From positions 60,352-124,351 of the forward strand of contig CALWJD010000004.1 in NCBI GenBank assembly GCA_944380925.1: 64,000 bases of DNA, in the 5' to 3' direction. Below the pieces are notes generated by a model, which was not told the origin of the DNA, did not search any database, and was given only the letters and a program-made list of their open reading frames with translations. Source of the stretch: UMGS1491 sp944380925. GTDB lineage: Bacteria > Bacillota > Clostridia > Oscillospirales > Acutalibacteraceae. Numbering within the stretch: the stretch's first letter is position 1; each line of letters begins with the position of its first letter. Positions 63,411 through 64,000 of this stretch are shown here, one piece after another. The position numbers were made by a program, and so were the translations under genes.

Positions 63411-64000
<590 letters not shown>

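Overview
The window is low-GC, and its gene content points to a spore-forming lineage of Clostridia. It carries spoIIE, spoIIID, spoVM, cwlD and a YlmC/YmxH-type gene, HrcA/CIRCE-type control of groES-groEL, Firmicute-style sigma-A promoters, AddAB, a GTP-type PEP carboxykinase and a heterodimeric ABC exporter. Two things set it apart from a free-living clostridium: an ATP/ADP translocase (NTT/Tlc family) of the kind used by intracellular energy parasites, and an unusually dense set of exported or effector-like proteins. My inference is a host-associated, probably intracellular clostridium (for example a protist or insect-gut symbiont) that still keeps parts of the sporulation programme. The species cannot be named from sequence alone.

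Layout. 1-5 kb: a partial AAA+ ATPase with a Nif11-type double-glycine leader, a small Cys-rich protein, and an adhesin-like protein with a similar leader that is broken by a frameshift in a poly-A run. 5-11 kb: a secreted GNAT acetyltransferase, tRNA-Pro, the ATP/ADP translocase, a secreted transglutaminase-like protein, and two secreted proteins with duplicated promoter regions. 11-18 kb: addB-addA. 18-22 kb: radA coupled to a secreted protein, then a decaying cluster of small secreted paralogues. 22-31 kb: cwlD, a hemolysin III family protein, a YlmC-like protein, a P-type ATPase, secA, a GNAT and gpsA. 31-35 kb: ftsZ, a frameshifted ADP-ribosyltransferase, a Cys-rich peptide and a truncated GNAT. 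35-43 kb: groES-groEL, mnmA, spoIIE, two small regulators, an XRE regulator with an operator-like site, and spoVM. 43-47 kb: a heterodimeric ABC exporter and spoIIID. 47-51 kb: rpmG-secE-nusG-rplK-rplA-(L10 leader)-rplJ-rplL, not followed by rpoBC. 51-54 kb: a 986-residue coiled-coil protein. 54-58 kb: a compact ptsH-ptsI-crr-ptsG operon with a palindrome at its promoter. 58-61.5 kb: pckG and an LCP cell-wall ligase. 61.6-64 kb: another Nif11-leader membrane protein and a Pro-Gln-repeat protein that runs off the end.

How the parts fit together. Glucose-type sugar enters through the PTS and PckG links PEP to oxaloacetate. The NTT carrier would supplement or exchange nucleotides with a host cytosol. 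The secreted GNAT, transglutaminase-like protein, ART, coiled-coil protein and leader-bearing adhesin would be the host-interaction set. Two patterns cut across the window. First, several proteins share a modular N-terminus: a Nif11 leader ending in L-x-N-(V/I)-(S/A)-G-G, a signal-like hydrophobic segment, and in most cases a second membrane segment and a low-complexity Pro-rich linker. Second, several genes have ATT (or ATA) where the start codon should be; for the first ABC-exporter subunit no ATG, GTG or TTG is available upstream of the conserved N-terminus.
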